From: Mesorhizobium sp. BR1-1-16
Lineage (GTDB): Bacteria > Pseudomonadota > Alphaproteobacteria > Rhizobiales > Kaistiaceae
DNA length: 64,000 nucleotides
Direction: 5' to 3'
NCBI RefSeq assembly: GCF_020165495.1
Contig: NZ_JAIUIE010000001.1
Location: 62,001 to 126,000, forward strand
Made by a program: the position numbers and the translations under genes
The notes under the pieces: model-generated
Seen by the model: only the letters and a program-made list of their open reading frames with translations
Databases searched by the model: none
Told to the model about the DNA's origin: nothing
Part shown: one piece after another, positions 45,055 to 54,179 of the stretch
Layout: every line of letters starts with the position of its first letter
Position numbering within the stretch: the stretch's first letter is position 1

Positions 45055-46491
45055 TCAGAGCATCTTGCCGGGATTGAGGATGCCGTTCGGATCAAAGGCG
45101 GCCTTGATGGCGCGCATCATGTCCATGGCCACGGGACCCTTGACGTCGGGCAAGAGGTCGCGCTTCAGCCGGCCGATACCGTGTTCGGCCGAAATCGAGC
45201 CCCGATAGCTGGCGACGATGCCGTGCACGAGCGCGTTCATCTTCTCCCAGCGTGCGAGGTATTCCGCCTTGTCGGCGCCCAGGGGCTGCGTGACATTGAA
45301 GTGAATATTGCCGTCGCCGAGATGCCCGAACGGAACGGGCCTGCAGCCGGGCACCATTGCCTCGACGGCCGCGATCGCTTCGTCGAGGAACTCAGGCACC
45401 CGCGCCACCGGCACGGAGACGTCGTGCTTGATCGAGCCGCCTTCCGGCTTCTGCGCCTCCGACATGCCATGCCGCAAATGCCAGAAGGCCTTGCGATCGG
45501 CGATCGACTGGGCAATGGCGGCGTCGCTGACCATGCCCGCCTCGAATGCCGCGCCGAGGACATCTTCAAGCGCTGCGCTGGCCTGCTCGTCGGAATGGCC
45601 GGATGCTATCTCGATCAGGACATACCAGGGTGACGCTTCTGCCAGTGGGTCGCGCGTACCCGGCAGATGGTCGAGCACCATCTGCAGCCCGATGCGCGGC
45701 ATCAGTTCGAAGCCGGTGAGATCGTGTCCGGCCCGCTCGCGCGCCTGCGTGAACAGCGAGAGCGCAGCTGCCGGGCTTTCCACGGCCGCGAAGGCGATTG
45801 CCTGGCCGCGCGGTCGCGGGTAGAGCTTCAGGACGGCTGCCGTCACGACGCCGAGCGTGCCCTCGCCGCCGATGAAGAGCTGCTTGAGGTCGTAGCCGGT
45901 ATTGTCCTTGCGGAGGCCCGTCAGCCCCTCCCAGATGCGGCCATCGGCCAGCACCACTTCCAGCCCGAGCACGAGGTCGCGCGTATTGCCATAAGCGAGG
46001 ACGGCCGTGCCGCCAGCGTTGGAAGAGATATTGCCGCCGATGCGGCAGGAGCCCTCGGCGCCGAGCGACAACGGGAACAACCGCCCGGCTTCTTCAGCTG
46101 CGGCCTGGACGTCGGCCAGAATAGCGCCTGCCTCGGCCGTCAGCGTGTAGCCTTCGGCGTCGACCGCGCGGATCCGCGTCATCCGGTCGAGCGAAAGCAC
46201 GATCTCGCTGCCGCTCTGGTCCGGCACCTGGGCGCCGACGAGGCCGGTATTGCCACTCTGCGGAACGATGGCCACACGCGCATCATTGGCGAGAGCGAGG
46301 ATCGCCGAGACCTCCGCAGTCGATCCCGGCCGCAGCACCAGCGGCGTTGCGCCGGGAAAGCGGTCGCGCCATTCGGTGCGGTAAGGCAGCGTCGCCTCGG
46401 CATCGGTGAGCGCATGCGCGGGGCCGACGATCGCCGCGAAGCGATCGATCAGAGCGGGGGTAGGGCGGGTCAGGGAGGAGGCGCTGGACAT
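45055..46491 (-). CDS. FAD-binding oxidoreductase (GlcD / D-lactate dehydrogenase-like)
   Basis: A 478-aa flavoprotein of the FAD-binding type 4 family oxidising a D-2-hydroxyacid. The N-terminal FAD domain has LVLRPGSTAEVSAILALAND, VPQSGNTGLVGAQVPD, and LGAEGSCRIGGNISSNAGGTAVLAYGNTRD. The C-terminal substrate domain has ETQ-type FGHLGDGNIHFNVTQP and YRGSISAEHGIGRLKRDLL, ending in FDPNGILNPGKML. D-lactate, glycolate and D-2-hydroxyglutarate are all plausible substrates; D-2-hydroxyglutarate or D-lactate dehydrogenase fits the single-chain form. It is divergent from fabI. Confidence 0.92.
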   Translation of the reverse strand: MSSASSLTRPTPALIDRFAAIVGPAHALTDAEATLPYRTEWRDRFPGATPLVLRPGSTAEVSAILALANDARVAIVPQSGNTGLVGAQVPDQSGSEIVLSLDRMTRIRAVDAEGYTLTAEAGAILADVQAAAEEAGRLFPLSLGAEGSCRIGGNISSNAGGTAVLAYGNTRDLVLGLEVVLADGRIWEGLTGLRKDNTGYDLKQLFIGGEGTLGVVTAAVLKLYPRPRGQAIAFAAVESPAAALSLFTQARERAGHDLTGFELMPRIGLQMVLDHLPGTRDPLAEASPWYVLIEIASGHSDEQASAALEDVLGAAFEAGMVSDAAIAQSIADRKAFWHLRHGMSEAQKPEGGSIKHDVSVPVARVPEFLDEAIAAVEAMVPGCRPVPFGHLGDGNIHFNVTQPLGADKAEYLARWEKMNALVHGIVASYRGSISAEHGIGRLKRDLLPDVKGPVAMDMMRAIKAAFDPNGILNPGKML

Positions 46492-46665
46492 GGCCGCGGA
46501 GACTATCCGCAAGCACCGCCGCCGTCATGAGGGTTTCTCAATCCGTCGCGGGATGACGAATGACGTTCAGGAAGTGTGATCCGATCCGGTCCGCCTTCGC
46601 TTGAAGCGAAAAAACGCCTGTGCGATAGGAGGCTCGCGTCCCCCACGCCAATAGAGAGATAATGC

Positions 46666-47484
46666 ATGCAACAGGCCGGCGGAATCATGAAGGGCAAGCG
46701 CGGGCTCCTGATGGGCCTTGCGAACAACCGTTCGATGGCCTGGGGCATTGCCAAGTCCTGTCACGAGCAGGGCGCCGAACTGGCCTTCACTTATCAGGGC
46801 GATGCGCTGAAGAAGCGCGTGGAGCCACTGGCGGCTGAAGTGGGCGGCCTGGTGGTCGGCCATTGCGATGTCACCGATGCTGAGTCGATCGACGCGGTTT
46901 TCGCCGAGGTCGAGCGCGTCTGGGGCTCCCTCGATTTCATCGTCCATGCCATTGGCTTCTCCGACAAGGATGAGCTGACCGGCCGCTATCTCGATACGAG
47001 CGAGGCCAATTTCACGAAGACAATGCTGATCTCGGTCTATTCGCTGACCGCCGTGACGCAGCGCGCCGAGAAGCTGATGACCAATGGCGGCTCGGTTTTG
47101 ACGCTGACTTATTACGGCGCCGAAAAGGTGATGCCGAACTACAATGTCATGGGCGTCGCCAAGGCCGCGCTCGAGGCGAGCGTCAAATATCTCGCCGTCG
47201 ATCTCGGGCCGAAGAATATCCGCGTCAATGCGATTTCGGCCGGCCCGGTCAAGACGCTGGCCGCATCCGGCATCGGCGACTTCCGCTACATCTTGAAGTG
47301 GAACGAATACAACGCCCCGCTGCGCAGGACCGTTACGATCGAGGAAGTGGGTGATTCGAGCGTCTACTTCCTGTCCGATCTCTCGCGCGCCGTCACCGGC
47401 GAGGTCCATCATGTCGATTCCGGCTATCATGTCGTGGGCATGAAGGCCGTCGATGCGCCGGATATTTCCGTCATCAAGGACTGA
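46666..47484 (+). CDS. fabI: Enoyl-[acyl-carrier-protein] reductase (NADH)
   Basis: Catalyses the last reduction of each fatty-acid elongation cycle. The 272-aa SDR-fold protein shows the FabI nucleotide motif GLANNRSMAWGIA, HAIGFSDKDELTGRYLDTS, and the catalytic Tyr/Lys in PNYNVMGVAKAALEASVKYLA, then GPVKTLAASGIGDFRYIL and the C-terminal VDSGYHVVGM. AGAGAG precedes the ATG. It is followed 37 bases later by a histidine phosphatase gene on the same strand. Rhizobiales often have two fabI copies; only one is in the window. Confidence 0.96.
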   Translation: MQQAGGIMKGKRGLLMGLANNRSMAWGIAKSCHEQGAELAFTYQGDALKKRVEPLAAEVGGLVVGHCDVTDAESIDAVFAEVERVWGSLDFIVHAIGFSDKDELTGRYLDTSEANFTKTMLISVYSLTAVTQRAEKLMTNGGSVLTLTYYGAEKVMPNYNVMGVAKAALEASVKYLAVDLGPKNIRVNAISAGPVKTLAASGIGDFRYILKWNEYNAPLRRTVTIEEVGDSSVYFLSDLSRAVTGEVHHVDSGYHVVGMKAVDAPDISVIKD

Positions 47485-47521
47485 TAGGCTCTCCAGCAGT
47501 CAGGTCACATCGGGGCGAAGA

Positions 47522-48100
47522 GTGCCGCGCATCGTCTTTATCCGGCACGGCGAGACCGATTGGAACGCCGAAGGGCGCTTCCAGGGCCAAATGGACATCC
47601 CGCTCAATCAGCGCGGTCGCGCCCAGGCTCGCCGCAACGGCGAGGCGCTGATGGCGCACATGCCGGAGGCGGTCGATTTCGATTTCGTGTCGAGCCCACT
47701 GGCCCGTACGCGCGAGACGATGGAGATCGTGCGTGGAGCGATGGGCCTCGATCCCGCCGCCTATCATCTCGAGCCCATCCTGAAGGAAATCACCTTCGGC
47801 CATTGGGAGGGCTATACGGCGTCCGAACTCGACGCCCTTTGGCCTGATCGCGTCGCGGCCCGAGAGGCCGACAAATGGGGCTTCACGCCGCCATTTGGCG
47901 AGAGCTATTTAGATCTTTCCATCCGCATCGGGGCCTGGCTCGACACGCTCGAGAACGATACCGTGGCCGTGTCGCATGGCGGGGTCTGCCGCGTTCTGCA
48001 GGGGCTGCTGGTCGCGGTCGATCCGCAGGACGTCACGATGCTCAACATCCGTCAGGATCGCGTCATGGTCTGGGATGGCACCGAGGTGATCTGGATCTAA
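47522..48100 (+). CDS. Histidine phosphatase family protein (GpmB-like)
   Basis: A 192-aa phosphatase of the branch-1 histidine phosphatase family. The catalytic RHG motif is IVFIRHGETDWNAEGRFQGQ. Other family blocks are SSPLARTRETMEIV, ITFGHWEG and the second catalytic His in VAVSHGGVCRVLQGLL. The start is a GTG at 47522. A 2,3-bisphosphoglycerate-independent mutase or a small-molecule phosphatase role are both possible; the substrate cannot be read from the sequence. It follows fabI and precedes a methyltransferase, probably in one transcript. Confidence 0.93.
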   Translation: MPRIVFIRHGETDWNAEGRFQGQMDIPLNQRGRAQARRNGEALMAHMPEAVDFDFVSSPLARTRETMEIVRGAMGLDPAAYHLEPILKEITFGHWEGYTASELDALWPDRVAAREADKWGFTPPFGESYLDLSIRIGAWLDTLENDTVAVSHGGVCRVLQGLLVAVDPQDVTMLNIRQDRVMVWDGTEVIWI

Positions 48101-48134
48101 CGAGATCCCATCGCGGGCATGTAGGAGAGGCGAG

Positions 48135-48851
48135 ATGCGCCGTCTGAGGGATTGGTTTCGAAGCGAGCGTCCCGCCTTGCCCCAGTCGCCATCCGATCCG
48201 GCGACGACGCAGGTGATCAGGTTCTACGATGATTTCGCTGATTATGATGCGCAGGCGAAGAGCGGCTGGCTTGGACCGCAGGTGTCGTTCGGCCTCGTCT
48301 ATCCTCATCTTGCCAAGGGCCAGCGCATCGTTGATTTCGGCGTGGGCACCGGCCTCGGCGCGGCGCTGTTTCGCAAGGCCGGCTGCACCATCACAGGGCT
48401 GGACGCTTCGGCGGGATTGCTGGAGGCATGCGCTGCGAAGGGTGTCTGCGAGGCGCTGCACCTGCACGATCTCAACCGTGCACCTTATCCGATCGGCACC
48501 GGTTCTGCAGATCACATCATTTGCAATGGCGTGCTGCATTTCATTCCCGATCTCGGCGTCGTCTTCGATGAGGCTGCGCGAATCCTGCGCCCGGGCGGGG
48601 CATTCTATTTCGATGTCGCCCGCATCCTCTCGCCGGAAAATCCCGCGGCGCGCCAAGGCATCGCCACCGGTTCGGGTCAGCGGATGATCCTGCATCCCGA
48701 CGCCACGATAATGCCGCTTCTGGCCGAGCGAGGACTCACGGTCTCGACGAGCCTGCCTTATTTCTTCTTTTACGAGATGTTCGAGATCGATGGCGCGGTG
48801 ACGCTCACGCGCCTGCATTTCCAGGCCTATCTCTGCCACAAACCGGGCTGA
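48135..48851 (+). CDS. Class I SAM-dependent methyltransferase
   Basis: A 238-aa methyltransferase. The SAM-binding motif I is RIVDFGVGTGLGAALF, motif II is ITGLDASAGLLEACAAKG, and the post-II region is ADHIICNGVLHFIPDLGVVFDEAARILRPGGAFYFDVA. The N-terminus (IRFYDDFADYDAQAKSGWLGP) is of the type that methylates small molecules or lipids. TAGGAGAGG lies upstream of the ATG. The substrate is unknown. It is the last gene of the fabI run. Confidence 0.88.
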   Translation: MRRLRDWFRSERPALPQSPSDPATTQVIRFYDDFADYDAQAKSGWLGPQVSFGLVYPHLAKGQRIVDFGVGTGLGAALFRKAGCTITGLDASAGLLEACAAKGVCEALHLHDLNRAPYPIGTGSADHIICNGVLHFIPDLGVVFDEAARILRPGGAFYFDVARILSPENPAARQGIATGSGQRMILHPDATIMPLLAERGLTVSTSLPYFFFYEMFEIDGAVTLTRLHFQAYLCHKPG

Positions 48852-49182
48852 GCCCGGCCGGCCGCTGGCGCTCAAAGCAGTCCTGAAGAGCGGTATGATT
48901 ATCCCGGGCCGTTCGCTCGGGATCGACCGGGCTGCTCGAACTCCGAGCTTGACGGATCGAGCATCGGCGCATCCGTCAGCTTCGCGGCAGGCGGCGAAGC
49001 TTTTAGGTCTTGGGGGTGGCGCGACCTGTCATTACTGCGAACCTGGTCACAGGCCGTGAGTCGCCATCCCCAGCCGGTTCGGCGCAGGAAGTCCCGACCG
49101 GCAAGACGGCCTCCCTGGGGTGGGGGAGGCCGTCTCGGCGAGGTCAGGGGTCGACTGTTTCCAGCAGGCCGGTATCAGTCAG
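48852..49182. other. 331-base intergenic region with a strong hairpin
   Basis: No coding potential that I trust. It is rich in small inverted repeats (for example CCCGGGCCGTTCGCTCGGG near 48902) and ends in the GACGGCCTCCC hairpin at 49105-49134. A structured RNA is conceivable, but I could not match it to SRP RNA, 6S RNA, RNase P or a known riboswitch. Confidence 0.4.
49105..49134 (-). terminator. 11-bp hairpin downstream of the DUF1344 gene
   Basis: GACGGCCTCCC pairs with GGGAGGCCGTC across an 8-base loop. It lies 48 bases past the stop codon of the minus-strand DUF1344 gene. The following minus-strand bases are only CTTGCC, so an intrinsic terminator is probable but weak. Confidence 0.5.
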
Positions 49183-49440
49183 TCAGTTAGCGCGGTCCGG
49201 ATCGAACGCGCCGATGCCCTGATTGTTGCCGGTGTAGGTCACGCCGATATTCTCGCCGGGTATGAAACCGATCAGCACGGTCGGATTCGAGAACGTGTAG
49301 GTCTGCCCGTTCTGCAGCGTCAGTGTGCCTGTCGCGGGATTGACCTGGCTGATGGTGCCCTGGGCTTCCTGGGCGGCCATGGCAGAGCCAGCCGAAACGA
49401 GGAGGCCGATCGTAGCGGCAGCTATCATAAGTCCACGCAT
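49183..49440 (-). CDS. DUF1344 domain-containing exported small protein
   Basis: An 85-aa secreted protein: signal peptide (MRGLMIAAATIGLLVSAGSAMAAQ) followed by a small beta domain of the DUF1344 type (QGTISQVNPATGTLTLQNGQTYTFSNPTVLIGFIPGENIGVTYTGNN). GGAG lies 8 bases before the ATG at 49440; a GTG at 49449 is the alternative. It stands alone between two long intergenic regions. Probably periplasmic; function unknown. Confidence 0.85.
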   Translation of the reverse strand: MRGLMIAAATIGLLVSAGSAMAAQEAQGTISQVNPATGTLTLQNGQTYTFSNPTVLIGFIPGENIGVTYTGNNQGIGAFDPDRAN

Positions 49441-49872
49441 GGTATTCACTCCGTATTCCCGTTTGTGCGGCTCACGCGGGTGTGGAGCAGTTCCCTACCG
49501 ATCCGCCGCGCCCGTTGCCGACACCGGTGAAATGGGCCTGCTGCGCTGAAGATGAAAGTCACAAGGATGTGACTGATCATGCCATTGAAATTGCTCAAAC
49601 CGTCACGTCATGAGGCACAGGGGGCCGAAATGAGGCAATTCATGCCCCAGAATGCATCAAACCAGTCGGTTCGATCGCGCGAAACGGGCAATCTCACAAA
49701 TGCGTGATCGTAGATCAGGCTGATCGTAGCAACGCTTATAATCAAACATCGTGGATTTAATTCGTTCCAGTGTACGGGGCTGAGGGCGGTCTTACTGCGG
49801 TCCAGCGGCATCAGCGTTTGACGGCATCGTGCAGGCTTTCTAGAACCCGTGGCTGAAGCTTGGGATCGATCC
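49441..49872. other. 432-base intergenic region upstream of aroC
   Basis: Holds the promoter side of the minus-strand DUF1344 gene and the leader of aroC. The part from about 49560 to 49760 is markedly AT-richer than its surroundings and contains a repeated ATGAGGCA (49608 and 49630). I see no gene, no tRNA and no recognisable riboswitch. The AT-rich part is a reasonable place for the aroC promoter. Confidence 0.45.
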
Positions 49873-50958
49873 ATGTCGCACAACACATTCGGCCACCTCT
49901 TCCGCGTGACGACCTGGGGCGAAAGCCACGGTCCGGCGCTCGGCGCCATCGTCGACGGCTGCCCGCCGCGAATCGCTGTGTCCGAAGCCGAGATCCAGTC
50001 CTGGCTCGACAAGCGGCGGCCCGGGCAGTCGCGTTTCACGACGCAGCGCCGCGAGCCGGACGAGGTGCGCATCCTCTCCGGCGTGATGCCACAGGACGAC
50101 GGCACGCTGCTCACGACCGGCACGCCGATCGCGCTCGAGATCCAGAATGTCGACCAGCGCTCCAAGGACTATGGCGACATCAAAGATCGCTACCGTCCGG
50201 GCCATGCCGACTTCACCTATGACGAGAAGTACGGCATCCGCGATTATCGTGGCGGCGGCCGGTCATCGGCGCGCGAGACGGCTGCCCGCGTCGCGGCCGG
50301 CGCGATCGCGCGCAAGGTCGTGCCTGGCGTCAGCATTCGCGGCGCGCTGGTGCAGATCGGGCCGCATGCCATCGATCGCAGCCGCTGGAACTGGAACGAG
50401 ATCGACAACAACCCCTTCTTCTGCCCGGATCCCGTTACGGCGGTGGTCTGGGAAGAGTATCTCGACGGGATTCGCAAGGCGGGATCGTCGGTGGGCGCGG
50501 TGATCGAGATCGTGGCCGAGGGTGTTCCGGTCGGCCTCGGCGCGCCCATCTACGCCAAGCTCGACCAGGATATCGCGTCTCTGCTGATGTCGATCAACGC
50601 CGTCAAGGGCGTGGAGATCGGCGAGGGCTTTGCCGCGGCTGCTTTGACCGGCGAGGAAAATGCCGATGAGATGCGCATCGGCAATGACGGCGAGCCGCTG
50701 TTTCTCTCCAATCATGCCGGCGGCATCCTTGGAGGCATCTCGACCGGCCAGCCGATCATTGCCCGCTTTGCGGTGAAGCCGACCTCGTCGATCCTGACGA
50801 CGCGGCGCTCGATCACGGCAGCAGGCGAGGAGGTGGACGTGATGACGAAGGGTCGCCACGACCCCTGCGTCGGCATCCGCGCGGTGCCGATCGGCGAGGC
50901 CATGGTCGCTTGCGCCATCGCAGATCACTTTTTGCGACATCGCGGCCAGAACGGTTAA
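49873..50958 (+). CDS. aroC: Chorismate synthase
   Basis: Catalyses the last common step of aromatic synthesis, EPSP to chorismate, using reduced FMN. The 361-aa protein shows all signatures: [57 protein letters not shown] followed by [16 protein letters not shown], and the C-terminal [18 protein letters not shown]. The ATG at 49873 opens the canonical N-terminus ([10 protein letters not shown]). A GC-rich hairpin lies just after its stop codon. Confidence 0.97.
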   Translation: MSHNTFGHLFRVTTWGESHGPALGAIVDGCPPRIAVSEAEIQSWLDKRRPGQSRFTTQRREPDEVRILSGVMPQDDGTLLTTGTPIALEIQNVDQRSKDYGDIKDRYRPGHADFTYDEKYGIRDYRGGGRSSARETAARVAAGAIARKVVPGVSIRGALVQIGPHAIDRSRWNWNEIDNNPFFCPDPVTAVVWEEYLDGIRKAGSSVGAVIEIVAEGVPVGLGAPIYAKLDQDIASLLMSINAVKGVEIGEGFAAAALTGEENADEMRIGNDGEPLFLSNHAGGILGGISTGQPIIARFAVKPTSSILTTRRSITAAGEEVDVMTKGRHDPCVGIRAVPIGEAMVACAIADHFLRHRGQNG

Positions 50959-50978
50959 GTCCTTTGGGCGTTCAATGA

Positions 50979-51001
50979 GGCCGGCCGGCTTGCCGCCGGC
51001 C
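50979..51001 (+). terminator. GC-rich hairpin after aroC
   Basis: GGCCGGC and GCCGGCC pair across a 9-base loop, 20 bases after the aroC stop. There is no T-tract. It sits just before the ribosome-binding site of the next gene, so it may be an RNA-stability element. Confidence 0.35.
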
Positions 51002-51026
51002 CAGCGAAACCCAGGGAGAGACCGAT

Positions 51027-52133
51027 ATGCCGATCCGCCCATTCCGCTCGATGCTGTGCGCTGCAGCCGCGCTCGGAGCCACCGCCTTGTCGCCCCTTTC
51101 GGGGCCGGCGCTCGCCGATCAGGCGACAGCCGGCGCACTCAAGGACTACAAGGACTGGGTGATCGGCTGCGACAATGCCCGCGCCTGTGTCGCCATCGGC
51201 ATGACCTCGGACGATAGCTCGCTGTCCGGCTATCTGCGTATCGCGCGCGATGGCGCCGCCGATGCCGCGCCAGATGTGGCGTTCGTGGTTTATCCGCCTG
51301 ATGATGCCACCGCCAAGCCCAAGGCACCCGCGGTGCGTCTTTCCCTCGACGCCCACAAGGAGGGTGGTTTGCCAACCGGCACGCTGCCGCTCGCCGAGAG
51401 CGGTGATCTCTACCGGCTCGCGCTTTCACCCGACGCCGTACCGGAACTCCTCGCGGCGTTGCGCTCAGCAAAGAAGATCACGCTCGATCTCTATGATGGC
51501 AACAAGAAGCTCAGCAGCCAGGTGATCTCGCTGGCCGGCTCCTCGGCCGCCTTGCTGCAGATGGACGATACGCAGAAGCGCATCGGAACGGTCACGGCGC
51601 TGGTCAAGAAGGGCACGGCCGGCGCTGAAACGATCCCGCCGGTTCCCGCGCTGCCGGTGGTCACGTCGCTGCCTGTTTCCGAGATGACGGCTCCGCTGCC
51701 GAAGGCGCCGAAGACCGCCGCCAAGCCGTCGTCAGACTGCATGGACGGGACGGAACCTTATGTGGCCTTCTCCCTGCCGAATGGCGCGTCGCTATGGGGC
51801 GCCTGCGCCTCGACGGGCGCCTATAACTTTGCCTATGACTTCCGTCTCTTCGTCGACGGCAAGCCGGGGCAGAAGTGGAATGCAATCGTCCCCGGCATGA
51901 AGCGCGGTGGCGACGGCGATGACCCGACCTGGCTCTGGAACGCCTATGTCGATGACGACAGCAAGACGCTGAATTCCGCCTTCAAGGGGCGCGGTCTCGG
52001 CGATTGCGGCGATTTCACCGAGTGGGCCTTTGACGGCAAGGGCTTCGTCGCGCTGACCTATCAGGCGATGGACAATTGCCGCGGCGTGATGATCGACGAC
52101 TGGCCGGTGCTCTATCGGGCGCAGAAGGGCTGA
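51027..52133 (+). CDS. DUF1176 domain-containing exported protein
   Basis: A 368-aa periplasmic protein. A signal peptide (MLCAAAALGATALSPLSGPALA) precedes a domain matching DUF1176: KDYKDWVIGCDNARACVAIGM at its start and CGDFTEWAFDGKGFVALTYQ...NCRGVMIDDWPVLYRA at its end. Several cysteines (WVIGCDNARAC, SSDCMDG, GACAS, GDCGDF, NCRG) may form disulfides. A Pro/Thr-rich linker lies mid-protein. GGGAGAG precedes the ATG. Its stop codon abuts the convergent RlmD-type gene with no spacer. Function unknown. Confidence 0.88.
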   Translation: MPIRPFRSMLCAAAALGATALSPLSGPALADQATAGALKDYKDWVIGCDNARACVAIGMTSDDSSLSGYLRIARDGAADAAPDVAFVVYPPDDATAKPKAPAVRLSLDAHKEGGLPTGTLPLAESGDLYRLALSPDAVPELLAALRSAKKITLDLYDGNKKLSSQVISLAGSSAALLQMDDTQKRIGTVTALVKKGTAGAETIPPVPALPVVTSLPVSEMTAPLPKAPKTAAKPSSDCMDGTEPYVAFSLPNGASLWGACASTGAYNFAYDFRLFVDGKPGQKWNAIVPGMKRGGDGDDPTWLWNAYVDDDSKTLNSAFKGRGLGDCGDFTEWAFDGKGFVALTYQAMDNCRGVMIDDWPVLYRAQKG

Positions 52134-53363
52134 TCAGCCTTTCTCGAAGGCCGCGACCACTTCGACATGTGACGACCAGAGGAACTGGTCGACCGGCGTG
52201 ACGCGGGTGAGGCGGTAGCCGCCATCGATCAGGATGCGAGCGTCGCGCGCCAGTGTCGCCGGATTGCAGGAGACGGCGACGATCCGCGGCACCGCGGATT
52301 TCGCCAGCATCTCGCATTGCGCCTTGGCGCCGGCGCGCGGCGGATCGAACACCACCGCCTTGAACGGCTTGAGCTCCGGCGGCGCCATAGGGTTGAGGAA
52401 AAGATCGCGCCGCCGCGTCGTCACGGTTCGGATGCCCTTCGAGAACCGCATCGAGCGGTCGAGTGCCTTCAAGAGGCTGGCGTCGTTCTCGACCGCCAGA
52501 ACGGGGAAACGGCGCGCGAGGCGGAGCGTGAACGTGCCGATGCCGGAAAAGAGGTCGACGGCCGGCCCGGCCTTGCCGACCGAGGCATCGACGAGATCGG
52601 CCAGCGCCTGCTCGGAGGGCGCCGCTGCCTGCAGAAAGCCGCCGGCGGCGGGATAGAGCACCGTATCGCCGTGCCGGAGTTCCGGCTGGCGGCTGGTGGC
52701 AATCTCCACGCCGTCGATCGTCAGCCGCGCCAGCCAACCCTCAGCGACATTGCGACCGAGCGATTCGTAGTCGGTGCGGCGCGGCGTGATGCCGCCTTCG
52801 ATGGCGACGTCGAGGCCGGTATCGGTCGCGGTCACGATCATCTTGCCGCGCTTGGAACGGGCCAGGACCGTCACGGCGAGCGTGCGCAGCCGTGCGAGGC
52901 GACTTTCGATCACCGGCACGGTCAGCGGGCATTCCTCGATATCGAGAAGGTCGTGGCTGTCGCGGCGATTGAAGCCGAGCATGGCGCGGTCGCCGTCGCG
53001 CTCGATGGTGAAGACGGCCCGCCGCCGCGTGTGGGGCGCAAGCGGCACCAGCGGTTCGACATCGGCCGTGATCCCGCGCTGGGCAAAGGCGGTTTCGACG
53101 AGCCCGCGCTTCCAGTCGCCATACGCTGCGGGCGCAAGATGCTGGACGCTGCAGCCGCCGCAGGTGCCGAAATGCCGGCAGGGCGGCGTGACCCGGTCGG
53201 GCCCTGCTTCTATGAGCGAAACCAGTCTGCCGCGCTCGCCCATGACCTCCGCCTCGACGGTCTCGCCGGGGAGGGTGAAGGGCACGAAGATCTTCGCGTC
53301 GTTCCGTTCGGCGACGCCGTCGCCCTCATGACCAAGGGATGTGATGGAGAGCCGTTCGGCCAT
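52134..53363 (-). CDS. 23S rRNA (uracil-C5)-methyltransferase, RlmD/TrmA family
   Basis: A SAM-dependent RNA m5U methyltransferase of 409 aa. It has an N-terminal TRAM-like domain (LSITSLGHEGDGVAE...VPFTLPGETVEAEV), an iron-sulfur cluster motif CRHFGTCGGC with a further Cys at EECPL, SAM motif VDLFSGIGTFTLRLA, DPPRAGA, and the catalytic loop VSCNPATLARD. RlmD (U1939) or RlmC-like targets are likely. Its start overlaps the tlyA stop by one base (TGATG), so the two RNA methyltransferases are co-translated. Confidence 0.92.
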   Translation of the reverse strand: MAERLSITSLGHEGDGVAERNDAKIFVPFTLPGETVEAEVMGERGRLVSLIEAGPDRVTPPCRHFGTCGGCSVQHLAPAAYGDWKRGLVETAFAQRGITADVEPLVPLAPHTRRRAVFTIERDGDRAMLGFNRRDSHDLLDIEECPLTVPVIESRLARLRTLAVTVLARSKRGKMIVTATDTGLDVAIEGGITPRRTDYESLGRNVAEGWLARLTIDGVEIATSRQPELRHGDTVLYPAAGGFLQAAAPSEQALADLVDASVGKAGPAVDLFSGIGTFTLRLARRFPVLAVENDASLLKALDRSMRFSKGIRTVTTRRRDLFLNPMAPPELKPFKAVVFDPPRAGAKAQCEMLAKSAVPRIVAVSCNPATLARDARILIDGGYRLTRVTPVDQFLWSSHVEVVAAFEKG

Positions 53364-54127
53364 CAGGGATTCGCTTTCCGTGCACCGAGCAGAAACTCGT
53401 GATTGCCGTCGCCACCGGCGATCGGTGAGGGGATCAGGCCGTCGACCACCCAGCCCATGTCGGCTGAAAGCCACGCGGCGATCGCGTCGGCCGCTGCCGG
53501 ACCCGCCGTGGGATCGCGGACGATGCCGCCTTTGCCGATGCCGGCGCGGCCAACCTCGAATTGCGGTTTGACGAGGAATATGCCCCAGGCGCCGGGCTCG
53601 GCCAGATCGAGTGCCGGCGGCAGCGCGAGGCGGAGCGAGATGAACGACACGTCGGAAACGACCGCTTCGATCGGATCGCCGAGATCGCTGGCCACGAGAT
53701 CGCGCGCGTTCAGCCCTTCGCGCGACTGGACGCGCGGGTCGGCCGCGATACGCGGATCGAGCTGGCCACGGCCGACATCGATGGCATGCACCTTGGCCGC
53801 GCCATGCTCGAGCAGGACCTCGGTGAAGCCGCCGGTAGACGCGCCGATATCCAGCGCGATCCGGTCCTTGGCGGCATAGCCGAAATGGCCGAGCCCGGCG
53901 ACGAGCTTCAGCGCGGCGCGCGAGACATAGCGCGCGGCAGGGTCATCGAGCGCCAGCGACGCTTCGGGCGGAACGGTGAAGGACGGCTTTGCGACCGGCT
54001 TGCCGTCAACGCGCACATGGCCGCGCAGCACCGCGTCACGGGCGCGCGCGCGGGTTGGCGCAAGGCCGCGCGCCACCAGCGCCTGGTCGAGGCGGAGCGA
54101 GCCGTCATGGATTGAAGGGCTGTTCAT
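53363..54127 (-). CDS. tlyA: TlyA family rRNA 2'-O-methyltransferase
   Basis: A 254-aa protein with an N-terminal S4 domain (LRLDQALVARGLAPTRARARDAVLRGHVRVDGKPV) and an FtsJ-like methyltransferase domain (DRIALDIGASTGGFTEVLLEHGAAKVHAIDVG...VVSDVSFISLRLALP...FLVKPQFEVGR). TlyA methylates ribose of cytidines in 16S and 23S rRNA; some members were called hemolysins. In many Rhizobiales it follows dxs directly. Here about 4.9 kb of other genes separates the two. Confidence 0.93.
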   Translation of the reverse strand: MNSPSIHDGSLRLDQALVARGLAPTRARARDAVLRGHVRVDGKPVAKPSFTVPPEASLALDDPAARYVSRAALKLVAGLGHFGYAAKDRIALDIGASTGGFTEVLLEHGAAKVHAIDVGRGQLDPRIAADPRVQSREGLNARDLVASDLGDPIEAVVSDVSFISLRLALPPALDLAEPGAWGIFLVKPQFEVGRAGIGKGGIVRDPTAGPAAADAIAAWLSADMGWVVDGLIPSPIAGGDGNHEFLLGARKANP

Positions 54128-54179
54128 CGTCGCGGAGAGATGAAGCGGATGCCTTGGCGAAGCAAGCTTATTCGCGCCG

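Noticed and set aside
48852..49182. SRP RNA, RNase P RNA, 6S RNA or cobalamin riboswitch
   Set aside because: Fragments such as GGAAGTCCCG look superficially similar, but the diagnostic conserved blocks of each family are absent.
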